DNA of 6,305 bases from Acidobacteriaceae bacterium (GTDB taxonomy: Bacteria; Acidobacteriota; Terriglobia; Terriglobales; Acidobacteriaceae). Shown piece by piece: positions 1 to 5,665 of this stretch; the stretch's first letter is position 1; each line of letters starts with the position of its first letter. The position numbers were made by a program, and so were the translations under genes. Location of the stretch: the NCBI GenBank assembly GCA_003132825.1, contig PKYX01000273.1, positions 1 through 6,305 on the forward strand, written 5' to 3'. Under the pieces are notes generated by a model, which was not told where the DNA came from, did not search any database, and saw nothing but the letters and a program-made list of their open reading frames with translations.

Positions 1-1664
1 ACGGTTTTCCCTCCGACGATGGTCCGGCAAACTCTCACCTCGCGAATCTTCACCGCCGCAATCGAGAAAATGTCGTCACTCAGCAGAACCATGTCCGCCA
101 ACTTCCCCGGCGTGATGGAGCCTTTTTCCTTTTCCTGAAACTCCGCATAGGCCGAGCCCAGGGTGTAAGCCTCGACCGCCTCCGCCACGGTGAGCTTCTG
201 TTCGGGAAACCATCCACCGGGATTCCTGCCATCGAGGGTCGCCCGAGTCACAGCCGCGTAGAGGGTCAGCATGGGGTTCAATGGGGCAACGTTCCAATCG
301 GTGCCGAACGCCAGACGCACTCCATGATCGAGAAAGGTCCGAAAGGCATAGCTGCGGCTGGCGCGGTCGTGGCCGATGCGGGCTTCCGCCCAGCGTCCGT
401 CGTCGATCGCGTGGTAGGGCTGCACGGAAGCGATGACGTGCAGCTGCTGAAACCGGTCAAAGTCCTTGCCCGCCATATGCTGCGCGTGCTCGATGCGAAA
501 GCGGCGGTCGGCTTCTCCGTGCGCTTTGGCAACTTCGGCATAGAGATCGAGAACAATCGAGATCGCCTGATCACCGATCGCATGGGTGCAGATTTGCAGT
601 CCCGCGGCATCGGCCTTCATCATGCGTTCCTGCATGAGTGAAAGTGGATGCATCTCGTCTCCCAGCAGTCCATGGTTTCCCGGCTGGTCAAGAAACGGCT
701 CAGCAAAATAAGCAGTGCCGGACCCAAGCGAGCCGTCGGCGTAGGCTTTTACCGCGCCCATGCGCAGAAAGGGGCCACCGAAAGCATGGCGGATGGCAAT
801 CTTCGTTTGGTCATCCACCAGGGGGATGAGTGGTGCGAGATAGATGCGCGCGGTCAGTTTGCCCCGCTGCAGCAGTTCGGAGTAGGCGCGGATGTCGTCA
901 TAGTCCGGATTCATGTGCTGCATGCTGGTGACACCGACCGAGGCGGCCAAAGCCAGCGCTCGTTTCATGGCCTGCAAGCGCTCCCCATGGGTGAGCGCCG
1001 GAATCACTCGGGCGGTATATTCCATGGCGGCGTCTCTGAGCACGCCGGTGGGATTACCCTTCGCGTCGCGCACAATGACACCTCCCGGCGGATCGGGAGT
1101 CTTGGATGTGATCCCAGCCAGCCGCAGCGCCACCGAGTTTGCCAATCCCGAGTGGCCATCGTAGCGGGACAGGAAAACCGGAGTGTCCGGAGTGAACCGA
1201 TCGATCAATTCCTTGGTCGGCACTCTGGCTGGCGTCCATTTCGTCTCATCCCAATCACCGCCCAGAATCCATTGCCCTCGGGGTACCTCCCGCGCCCGTT
1301 CGGCAACCCGCCGGGCGAATTCTTGCGCGCTGCCGACGTCATGCAGCTGAACATTTTCAAGTTGGGCCCCGCCGCTGACCAGATGAACATGAGCATCGTT
1401 GAATCCCGGCAGCAGCAGCTTGCCCCCGGCGTCTATCATCTGGGTCGCGGGGCCGCGCCAGGCCTCGATCTCCGGGGTGGAACCGACGGCCGCGATGCGA
1501 TCCCCGAGAACTGCAACCGCCTGCGCTGTCGGCCGCGATGGGTCGACGGTCCACACCTTGGCATTGACGATGATGAGATCTGCGGCGGGCTTCGATTGGG
1601 CGAGAGCGTTGCAGCCGACAAGCAAGCTCCAAAGCAATCGGGAGGTCGGGGAGAAGATACTCAT
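1..1664 (-). CDS. Exported YtcJ-type amidohydrolase (Amidohydro_3), C-terminus cut by window edge
   Basis: A metal-dependent hydrolase of the amidohydrolase superfamily, YtcJ-like branch; the substrate is unknown. I translated the minus strand from the ATG at 1664 and found 554 codons with no stop, reaching the left edge in frame, so the 3' end is missing, probably by only a few residues. Visible motifs are HVH at residues 92-94 (first metal ligands, after LLPGFNDA), K306 in AVKAYADGSLGS, H361 in THAIGD, H393 in RIEHAQH and D456 in FGTDWNV. Together these make the expected ligand set of the family. The N-terminus (MSIFSPTSRLLWSLLVGC) is a short signal sequence. It offers either a lipobox LVGC ending at C18 or a signal peptidase I site after NALA (residue 22), so the enzyme should act outside the cytoplasm. 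An in-frame TGA at 1674-1676 rules out a longer start, and AAGGTG (1676-1681) is a modest Shine-Dalgarno. It lies 31 bp after nadK with no terminator, so co-transcription is likely. Confidence 0.9.
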   Translation of the reverse strand, partial: MSIFSPTSRLLWSLLVGCNALAQSKPAADLIIVNAKVWTVDPSRPTAQAVAVLGDRIAAVGSTPEIEAWRGPATQMIDAGGKLLLPGFNDAHVHLVSGGAQLENVQLHDVGSAQEFARRVAERAREVPRGQWILGGDWDETKWTPARVPTKELIDRFTPDTPVFLSRYDGHSGLANSVALRLAGITSKTPDPPGGVIVRDAKGNPTGVLRDAAMEYTARVIPALTHGERLQAMKRALALAASVGVTSMQHMNPDYDDIRAYSELLQRGKLTARIYLAPLIPLVDDQTKIAIRHAFGGPFLRMGAVKAYADGSLGSGTAYFAEPFLDQPGNHGLLGDEMHPLSLMQERMMKADAAGLQICTHAIGDQAISIVLDLYAEVAKAHGEADRRFRIEHAQHMAGKDFDRFQQLHVIASVQPYHAIDDGRWAEARIGHDRASRSYAFRTFLDHGVRLAFGTDWNVAPLNPMLTLYAAVTRATLDGRNPGGWFPEQKLTVAEAVEAYTLGSAYAEFQEKEKGSITPGKLADMVLLSDDIFSIAAVKIREVRVCRTIVGGKT

Positions 1665-1695
1665 TGGTTCCGATCACCTTGCTCCAGACGTGCGC

Positions 1696-2583
1696 CTACC
1701 TCTGTCCCCACTTCAGCTTGGCGCGCAGCACGTCAAAAAACGTTCCGTGCGCGCGCAGCAGCTTCACCTGGTACTGGGATTTACGGCAGAGCAAGCGGTC
1801 GCCATCCTGCATGGGCATACCCAGCTGACCATCCACGCTCAGGTACGCTTCATCTTCGCCGGTCTTGACCACAATCTCGACCTCGGAAGTATCGCGCACC
1901 ACTAGCGGCCGATGGGTGAGCGAATGCGCTGCGACCGGTGTAATCACGAAGGCCTCGACCGAAGGCATCAGGATGGGGCCGCCGGCGGCCAGAGAGTAGG
2001 CCGTCGATCCCGTCGGCGTGGAAACGATCAGGCTATCGGCCTGGTAGGTGGAGACGAAGGTTCCGTCGACGGAAACTTCGCAATAGTTAAGCCTGGCGAT
2101 CGTGCCCTTGCCGACCACTACGTCATTCACGGCGTCGAATTGTGCCACGCAGGCGTCTTTGCGGATGACCTCACAGCGCACCATGGAACGCGTTTCCACC
2201 AGGAAGGAGTTCGCTTCGACACCCTCCAAGGTGGGATACATCTCTTCTAAAGGCACTTCGGTTAGAAATCCGAGCGACCCCAGGTTTACGCCCAGCACCG
2301 GAATGCCGGCCTTGGCGACCGCGCGCGCCGCAGAAAGTAGGGTCCCATCTCCGCCCAGCACCACCACGAAATTGAACCGCCGATCGGCCATGGCCGGGCG
2401 CGCCAGAACTTCGGTGCCAGCGGCATAAGGCGCGGTCTCAGGATCCACTGCCACCTGATATTGATGTTGGCGAAACCAATCGAGCAGACCGGGAACGATG
2501 CCCGCCAGTTCCGGCTTGCCCGGCTTGGAAATAATCGCAGCCGCCTTGTTCGGTGAAGCCACGTTGGTTGGCGCCATGGTCAA
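1696..2583 (-). CDS. nadK: NAD kinase
   Basis: ATP-dependent NAD kinase: it phosphorylates NAD+ at the 2'-hydroxyl of the adenosine ribose to make NADP+, in the cytoplasm. The 295-aa product has the family landmarks in order. These are an N-terminal Rossmann-like strand (AAAIISKPGKPEL, 14-26), the GGDGT signature at 77-81 with D79, NLGSLGFLTE at 100-109, the N153-D154 pair (NDVVVG), and the substrate-binding stretch 183-203 containing STPTGSTAYSLAAGGP. A HSLTHRPLVV segment and VDGQ follow in the C-terminal beta domain. Length is usual for the family. The longest reading starts at a TTG (2583). An ATG two codons later (2577) is at least as likely, because neither start has a clear Shine-Dalgarno and homology to the family only begins around residue 14. 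The gene follows tlyA by 73 bp, a gene order common in bacteria, and precedes the amidohydrolase by 31 bp. Confidence 0.97.
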   Translation of the reverse strand: MTMAPTNVASPNKAAAIISKPGKPELAGIVPGLLDWFRQHQYQVAVDPETAPYAAGTEVLARPAMADRRFNFVVVLGGDGTLLSAARAVAKAGIPVLGVNLGSLGFLTEVPLEEMYPTLEGVEANSFLVETRSMVRCEVIRKDACVAQFDAVNDVVVGKGTIARLNYCEVSVDGTFVSTYQADSLIVSTPTGSTAYSLAAGGPILMPSVEAFVITPVAAHSLTHRPLVVRDTSEVEIVVKTGEDEAYLSVDGQLGMPMQDGDRLLCRKSQYQVKLLRAHGTFFDVLRAKLKWGQR

Positions 2584-2589
2584 ACTGGA

Positions 2590-2595
2590 ATTGTA
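2590..2595 (-). promoter_or_regulatory. Possible -10 element directly upstream of nadK
   Basis: On the minus strand TACAAT (5 of 6 matches to TATAAT) ends only 12 nt before the ATG at 2577 and 6 nt before the TTG at 2583. If used, transcription would start at or within a few bases of the start codon, giving a leaderless or nearly leaderless nadK mRNA. That would fit the absence of a Shine-Dalgarno. No convincing -35 hexamer lies 16-18 bp upstream, so this is a weak call and readthrough from tlyA is the simpler explanation. Confidence 0.3.
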
Positions 2596-2656
2596 CAGAA
2601 AATCTGGGCCGAAGCTTCGAACGGAGAGCTCCGCTCCGGGGAAAAAATGCAGGCCG

Positions 2657-3406
2657 TCAGTAGGCTCCCGCCAGCAGGAATTCCCGGTTTCCTTCGGCCC
2701 CCAAGATCGGCGACTCGATCACCTCGGTACCTACGCAGCCCAAGTGCTCGAGCGCCCGTCGTACTTTCTCGACCGCTCCCATTTGCAAGGTCTCGTCGCG
2801 CACGATTCCTCGCTTGCCGACTTGTTCGCGGCCCACTTCGAATTGCGGCTTGACCAGCACGATGATCCGCCGGCCGATTCGTTCCGACGGATCCTCCGAA
2901 AACGCGGCCGCGAGCAGCGCCGGCAGCACCAGAGTCGCCGAGATGAAGGAGACGTCCATCACGATCAGATCCACAACTTCTCCCAGCTGTTCCCGCGTGA
3001 GATAGCGGGCGTTGGTCTTCTCGAGCAAGCGAACTCGCGCATCCTGCCGGAGTCGAAAGGCAATCTGCCCATGTCCCGTATCCACGGCAATCACCCGCGC
3101 CGCCCCACGCTGCAGCAGGCAGTCGGTGAAGCCGCCGGTCGAGGCGCCGACGTCGAGGCAGACTTTACCTCCGACATCGATGTGCCAGTGCTCGAGCGCC
3201 CGCTCCAACTTCAACCCACCGCGGCTGACATACTTCAATTCCTCCCCAAGCAGGCGGATTTCGGCGCCGGTATCCACGCTGGTGCCGGCCTTTTCGAGCT
3301 TCTGCCCGTTGACCAACACTTTCCCCTCGAGAATGAGCGATTGCGCACGCTCTCGCGAGGCGACCAGGCCGCGTTCCAAAAGCAATTTGTCGAGTCTGAC
3401 TTTCAA
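2657..3406 (-). CDS. tlyA: TlyA-family rRNA 2'-O-methyltransferase
   Basis: A TlyA/hemolysin-A family S-adenosylmethionine-dependent ribose methyltransferase, 249 aa. Characterised members 2'-O-methylate cytidines in 23S rRNA (C1920), and some also in 16S rRNA (C1409). This form is close in length to the shorter type I enzymes, which act on 23S only; that subtype is an inference. An S4 RNA-binding domain occupies about residues 3-60 (RLDKLLLERGL, SRERAQSLI, GKVLVNG). A FtsJ-like fold follows with SAM motif I CLDVGASTGGFTD at 83-95. K66, D151, K186 and E242 sit where the K-D-K-E catalytic tetrad of the M. tuberculosis protein falls. The start is TTG, chosen because GAGGAAAT lies just ahead and because family members begin with this KxRLDxxL pattern. 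It sits upstream of nadK as in many genomes. It is separated from yebC by a terminator, so it should have its own promoter within 3407-3581. Confidence 0.96.
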   Translation of the reverse strand: MKVRLDKLLLERGLVASRERAQSLILEGKVLVNGQKLEKAGTSVDTGAEIRLLGEELKYVSRGGLKLERALEHWHIDVGGKVCLDVGASTGGFTDCLLQRGAARVIAVDTGHGQIAFRLRQDARVRLLEKTNARYLTREQLGEVVDLIVMDVSFISATLVLPALLAAAFSEDPSERIGRRIIVLVKPQFEVGREQVGKRGIVRDETLQMGAVEKVRRALEHLGCVGTEVIESPILGAEGNREFLLAGAY

Positions 3407-3581
3407 ATCAATTTCCTCACACGCGCTCGGCTTAGCGGTCGTGGTCTGCGAACCCGCACCCCTTCCAGTGCAAAGTGCTGAAACAATTCTCTGTGAATGA
3501 CTTGCGAAAATACTTCCCCGCTTTTACACAGTCTTTTGCACCGTGATGTTGAAAACGTCAGAGGAATTTACCGCCGGCGCC
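3407..3581. other. Non-coding gap between the yebC terminator and tlyA
   Basis: I find no supported gene here on either strand. The part around 3481-3580 is visibly richer in A and T than its surroundings, as expected of a promoter region, and must carry the tlyA promoter if the terminator after yebC is efficient. The best -10-like string on the minus strand is TATTTT inside GAAGTATTTTCGC. It has only a poor -35 (AAGACT) 17 bp upstream, so I do not call a promoter. A GGTTCGCAGACC string resembles a tRNA T-arm, but no tRNA can be folded around it. Confidence 0.5.
3414..3418 (-). promoter_or_regulatory. Ribosome binding site that fixes the TTG start of tlyA
   Basis: On the minus strand GAGGA lies 7 nt before the TTG at 3406. 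No ATG or GTG in frame lies nearby, and the S4 domain begins immediately after this TTG, so the spacing and homology agree on a TTG start. Confidence 0.75.
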
Positions 3582-3609
3582 AAAAGAAAAGCCACCCAAA
3601 ATGGGCGGC
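3582..3609 (-). terminator. Rho-independent terminator of yebC
   Basis: On the minus strand, 24 nt after the yebC stop, the stem GCCGCCC (3609-3603) pairs with GGGTGGC (3597-3591), 7 bp with one G-U pair. The loop is ATTTT, and TTTTCTTTT follows at once. Stem, loop size and U-rich tail are all typical of an intrinsic terminator. The plus strand lacks a T-run in the right place, so it serves yebC only. Confidence 0.88.
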
Positions 3610-3613
3610 TCAC

Positions 3614-3630
3614 TTTCCCAAAACGGGAAA
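3614..3630 (-). repeat. Second small hairpin just after the yebC stop
   Basis: TTTCCC and GGGAAA form a perfect 6-bp inverted repeat with a 5-nt GTTTT loop, between the yebC stop codon and the main terminator stem. It has no U-tract of its own. Its CCCGTTTTGGG core closely matches the CCCATTTTGGG core of the following terminator hairpin, so the two hairpins stand in tandem. It may add to termination or protect the 3' end. Confidence 0.6.
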
Positions 3631-3633
3631 CAT

Positions 3634-4383
3634 CTAGCTGGCGACTTCCTCCAGCAGCTTCTGATCAATATCGAAATTGGCGTGGACGTTCTGCACGTCG
3701 TCATGTTCTTCGAGCGCCTCCATGAGACGAATCATGGTGGTGGCGTTCGCGCCCTCGAGCTTGATGTAATTCTGCGGAATCATGGTCACGCTCGACGACA
3801 CCGGCTCAATTCCCGCCTTTTTCACGGCTTCAAGAACGGCCTCGTACGCAGCGGTTTCGGTGAGAACTTCCCAATTGTCGCCATCATCGCGCAGATCCTC
3901 GGCACCGGCATCGAGCACCAAGGCCATCAAGTCGTCTTCCTTGGCGGCGACTTTCGCCACCACGATGTCGCCTTTTTTGTGAAACATCCAGGAAACCGCG
4001 CCAGCGTCGGCCATGTTGCCGCCGTTTTTGCCAAACACGTGTCGGATTTCACTGACCGTGCGGTTGCGATTGTCGGTATTGATGTCGAGCAGAATCGCCA
4101 CTCCACCGGGACCATAGCCTTCGAGCGCGAACTCTTCATAGGTCGCCCCCGGCAGCTCGCCGGTGCCGCGCTGAATGGCACGCTTGATGTTGTCGGCCGG
4201 CATGTTCTCGGCTTTGGCGGCGACAATGGCGCCGCGCAGACGGGGGTTGCTGTCCGGATCGCCGCCGCCGTTTTTGGCGGCAATGCTGATTTCCTTAATC
4301 AGGCGGGTGAATATCTTCCCGCGCTTGGCGTCCAAGGCGCCCTTTTTGTGCTTGATTGTGGCCCATTTTGAATGGCCAGACAT
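3634..4383 (-). CDS. yebC: YebC/PmpR family protein (TACO1-like)
   Basis: A full-length 249-aa member of the YebC/PmpR/TACO1 family. Members were long annotated as DNA-binding transcriptional regulators. Later work on bacterial members and on mitochondrial TACO1 points to a ribosome-associated role in translation, notably of proline-rich stretches; which role applies here cannot be read from the sequence. The diagnostic N-terminus MSGHSKWATIKHKKGALDAK is intact. RGKIFTRLIKEI and the NPRLRGAIVAAKAENMP block follow in domain 1. Then come the YEEFALEGYGPGGVAILL and TDNRNRTVSEIRHVFGKNGG blocks of the middle domain and a C-terminal acidic domain ending LLEEVAS. Start ATG at 4383 has GAGGT 7 nt upstream. 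There is no ruvC next to it, unlike the common yebC-ruvCAB arrangement. It is transcribed away from the sigma factor gene and ends at an intrinsic terminator, so it is probably monocistronic. Confidence 0.97.
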   Translation of the reverse strand: MSGHSKWATIKHKKGALDAKRGKIFTRLIKEISIAAKNGGGDPDSNPRLRGAIVAAKAENMPADNIKRAIQRGTGELPGATYEEFALEGYGPGGVAILLDINTDNRNRTVSEIRHVFGKNGGNMADAGAVSWMFHKKGDIVVAKVAAKEDDLMALVLDAGAEDLRDDGDNWEVLTETAAYEAVLEAVKKAGIEPVSSSVTMIPQNYIKLEGANATTMIRLMEALEEHDDVQNVHANFDIDQKLLEEVAS

Positions 4384-4386
4384 GGC

Positions 4387-4399
4387 GATACCTCGTATC
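4387..4399 (-). promoter_or_regulatory. Shine-Dalgarno of yebC held in a small inverted repeat
   Basis: On the minus strand GATAC-GAG-GTATC is a perfect 5-bp inverted repeat whose loop and first 3' base form the GAGG Shine-Dalgarno of yebC, ending just before CGCC-ATG. A 3-nt loop hairpin of this size is only marginally stable, so any effect on translation would be modest. The ribosome binding site itself is well supported. Confidence 0.55.
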
Positions 4400-4495
4400 T
4401 AGTGAACTTTGATGGCACAGGATTCGCCCACGAAAGAGATCGCTGAAATCACTGGACTGCCTCGTGGAGCCTCGAAACAATGCAGGCGAAAGGGA

Positions 4496-4504
4496 AGTAT
4501 AGCA
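4496..4504 (-). promoter_or_regulatory. Probable extended -10 promoter of yebC
   Basis: The minus strand reads TGC-TATACT, an extended -10 (TGN plus 5 of 6 matches to TATAAT). No good -35 is present, which is tolerated by extended -10 promoters. Transcription would start near 4489 and leave a leader of about 105 nt before the yebC ATG. A second -10-like TACAAT on the same strand lies at 4535-4530. Confidence 0.5.
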
Positions 4505-4529
4505 CGGCCGGCTGCGGAACCTTCCGCCC

Positions 4530-4602
4530 ATTGTATTTCGAGCCCAGGCGCTTCTAGTCGGCTCTGGGCCGACACTTGAGCGCCTCCCCCCGCCCATACA
4601 AT
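4530..4602. repeat. Three nested inverted repeats in the divergent yebC / sigma-factor promoter region
   Basis: Three pairs of arms share nearly one centre. The outer pair is ATTGTAT (4530-4536) with ATACAAT (4596-4602), the middle pair AGGCGCT (4546-4552) with AGCGCCT (4579-4585), and the inner pair GTCGGC (4557-4562) with GCCGAC (4568-4573) around a 5-nt loop. All are perfect, 20 bp in total, with nearly equal gaps on the two sides (9 and 10, then 4 and 5 nt). An 8-bp direct repeat CCGCCCAT (4524-4531 and 4590-4597) overlaps both outer arms. The outer arms supply a TACAAT hexamer facing each way. It could be an operator, a cruciform-forming element or part of a transcript; none of these is shown. 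Confidence 0.7.
4576..4602 (+). promoter_or_regulatory. Candidate promoter of the sigma factor operon
   Basis: TTGAGC (4 of 6 to TTGACA, 4576-4581) and TACAAT (5 of 6 to TATAAT, 4597-4602) are separated by 15 bp, slightly short of optimal. Transcription would begin near 4609, about 25 nt before the ATG at 4634. The -10 is also the right outer arm of the nested inverted repeat, so a protein bound to that repeat would cover it. Confidence 0.42.
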
Positions 4603-4633
4603 ATCTGAGGCGCTCATCCGTCTACAGCAGTGG

Positions 4634-5218
4634 ATGAAAGACTCGGCGAGCGCAGTCTGGATGACCGAACAAGACCAACGCATCACCGCTGCGTTCACGC
4701 AGGAACAGGGCCGGCTGCGAAATTTCATCCGCCGGCGGGTGGCGGATGAGACCGAGGTGGAAGACATTTTGCAGGACGTCTTCTATGAACTGGTCGCCGC
4801 CTACCGGCTGATGAAGCCTATCGAGCAGGTGAGCGCTTGGTTGTTCCGGGTGGCGCGGAACCGCATCATCGATCTTTTCCGCAAGAAACGGCCCGCAGCC
4901 TCGACCAACGATTTCCTGGATATCGCAGAGGACGGAGACCCGTTGTCGCTCGAGGATCTGCTACCGTCTGCCGATGCTGGGCCCGATTCAGCCTACGCGC
5001 GCAGCGTCCTGCTGGATGAACTGGATGCCGCTTTAGAGGAGTTGCCGGAAGAACAACGCGAAGTATTCGTCGCCCATGAACTCGAGGGCCACAGCTTCAA
5101 GGAACTGGCCGCGGCGACCGGCGTGAGCGTGAATACCTTGCTGTCGCGCAAACACTATGCGGTTCTACATCTGCGGGAGCGGTTGCGGGCGATTTACGAC
5201 GAATTCACGAAAGGATGA
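4634..5218 (+). CDS. ECF-like sigma-70 family RNA polymerase sigma factor
   Basis: A 194-aa extracytoplasmic-function type sigma factor that would direct RNA polymerase to a small set of promoters. Region sigma-2 spans about residues 28-86, including VEDILQDVFYELV (polymerase-core contact) and the -10-recognition segment SAWLFRVARNRIIDLFRKK. A fairly long 45-residue acidic linker (87-130, FLDIAEDGDPLSLEDLLP) follows. Region sigma-4 spans about 131-185, LEELPEEQREVFVAHELEG then the helix-turn-helix FKELAAATGVSVNTLLSRKH. There is no sigma-1 or sigma-3 region. The start is uncertain. ATG 4634 gives the longest product, but neither it nor the internal ATG at 4661 (MTEQDQRI) has a clear Shine-Dalgarno, and the second gives a length closer to similar proteins as I recall them. 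The stop overlaps the ribosome binding site of the small membrane protein 10 bp downstream, so the two genes are translated from one mRNA. The gene diverges from yebC. Confidence 0.92.
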   Translation: MKDSASAVWMTEQDQRITAAFTQEQGRLRNFIRRRVADETEVEDILQDVFYELVAAYRLMKPIEQVSAWLFRVARNRIIDLFRKKRPAASTNDFLDIAEDGDPLSLEDLLPSADAGPDSAYARSVLLDELDAALEELPEEQREVFVAHELEGHSFKELAAATGVSVNTLLSRKHYAVLHLRERLRAIYDEFTKG

Positions 5219-5228
5219 GGACAAAACC

Positions 5229-5567
5229 ATGGCAGGAAAATGGGCGCTGAGGCTGTTCGGGGTTGCACTGTTCGTACTGATCGTGGCGGCCGGCATCGGT
5301 CAAGCGGTGCGGCAACTATGGAACTGGCTCATGCCGAGTCTATTTGGCTTGCATTCCATCACCTATGGGCAGGCATTGGGACTGCTGTGCCTGTGCTGGA
5401 TACTGTTCGGCGGGCTGCGAGGATGGCCGGGCCGCCGGTTGCACTCGCGGCATGGGATGAGAGCGCGATGGGAACAGATGACGCCGGAGGAACGCGAGAA
5501 ATTCCGCCAGGGGATGAGACACCGCTGCGGCCGCGCCGAACCGCCCGCGGCCGCGCCCAGCGTGTAG
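5229..5567 (+). CDS. Small two-helix membrane protein with His/Cys-containing tail; candidate partner of the sigma factor
   Basis: A 112-aa protein that I do not recognise as a named family. Start ATG 5229 (MAGKWALRLF) is preceded by GGATGAGGA, with AGGA 7 nt away, overlapping the stop of the sigma gene; the frame is open further upstream, but that would overlap the sigma gene without a better start. Two hydrophobic segments are seen, about residues 6-26 (LFGVALFVLIVAAGI) and 45-63 (QALGLLCLCWILFGG). The connecting stretch is Trp-rich. The C-terminal half is Arg-rich, which by the positive-inside rule puts both ends in the cytoplasm. The tail carries H72xxH75, the phrase MTPEEREKFRQGMRHRCG (84-101) with H98xC100, and ends in a Pro/Ala tail. 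The tight pairing suggests it senses or restrains the sigma factor at the membrane, but it lacks a classical HxxxCxxC zinc anti-sigma motif, so this is inference. Confidence 0.85.
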   Translation: MAGKWALRLFGVALFVLIVAAGIGQAVRQLWNWLMPSLFGLHSITYGQALGLLCLCWILFGGLRGWPGRRLHSRHGMRARWEQMTPEEREKFRQGMRHRCGRAEPPAAAPSV

Positions 5568-5570
5568 ACG

Positions 5571-5592
5571 GAAACCGGTAGAGACCGGCTTC
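5571..5592 (+). terminator. Hairpin just after the membrane-protein stop; possible weak terminator
   Basis: GAAACCGGT (5571-5579) pairs with ACCGGCTTC (5584-5592) around an AGAG loop: 8 of 9 pairs, with one A-C mismatch. It begins 4 nt after the stop codon. No U-run follows directly; the nearest is TTTT at 5612-5615, after the tandem GC-rich repeat. So it is a candidate for a weak or Rho-assisted 3' end rather than a canonical terminator. Confidence 0.4.
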
Positions 5593-5593
5593 G

Positions 5594-5639
5594 CGCTCGA
5601 TCGCGCTCGCCTTTTCCGGACGCTGGTGGAGATCGAGCG
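5594..5639. repeat. 9-bp inverted repeat CGCTCGATC / GATCGAGCG
   Basis: CGCTCGATC at 5594-5602 is exactly complementary to GATCGAGCG at 5631-5639, and a G-U pair could extend it by one. The loop of 28 nt contains the TTTT run. It overlaps the tandem TCGCGCTCG repeat. Its role is unknown; it may be part of the transcript end of the sigma operon. Confidence 0.55.
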
Positions 5640-5665
5640 TCGTTGGCGCGTGGCTTCCATGTCGT

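Noticed and set aside
76..1677. Several short minus-strand frames over the amidohydrolase that could suggest a broken gene
   Set aside because: They are other frames. The true frame from ATG 1664 was followed triplet by triplet to position 3 with no stop, so the gene is intact apart from the window edge.
648..1868. Long open frame of 406 codons on the plus strand
   Set aside because: It is the exact codon-by-codon antisense of the amidohydrolase and runs on into nadK. It has no domain, and its product is a low-complexity Arg/Gly/Gln mix caused by high GC and the absence of TTA, CTA and TCA triplets.
2611..2638. Palindromic strings CGAAGCTTCG and CGGAG/CTCCG between tlyA and nadK as a terminator
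   Set aside because: On the minus strand the T-run lies before, not after, the stem, so it cannot terminate tlyA transcription. The stems are short.
3421..3480. tRNA-like string GGTTCGCAGACC upstream of tlyA
   Set aside because: No acceptor, D-arm or anticodon arm can be built around it at the right distances.
2498..3481. 327-codon plus-strand open frame over tlyA
   Set aside because: Antisense shadow of tlyA and the start of nadK, without recognisable motifs or a ribosome binding site.
3601..4371. 256-codon plus-strand open frame over yebC
   Set aside because: Shadow of yebC, whose family motifs on the other strand are unmistakable.
4399..4767. Minus-strand open frame of 122 codons between yebC and the sigma gene
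   Set aside because: It overlaps the sigma coding start and both promoter regions, lacks a ribosome binding site and shows no domain.
5591..5610. Two-unit tandem repeat as a start of a CRISPR or VNTR array
   Set aside because: Only two 10-nt units with no spacers and no further copies; it is just a short GC-rich duplication.
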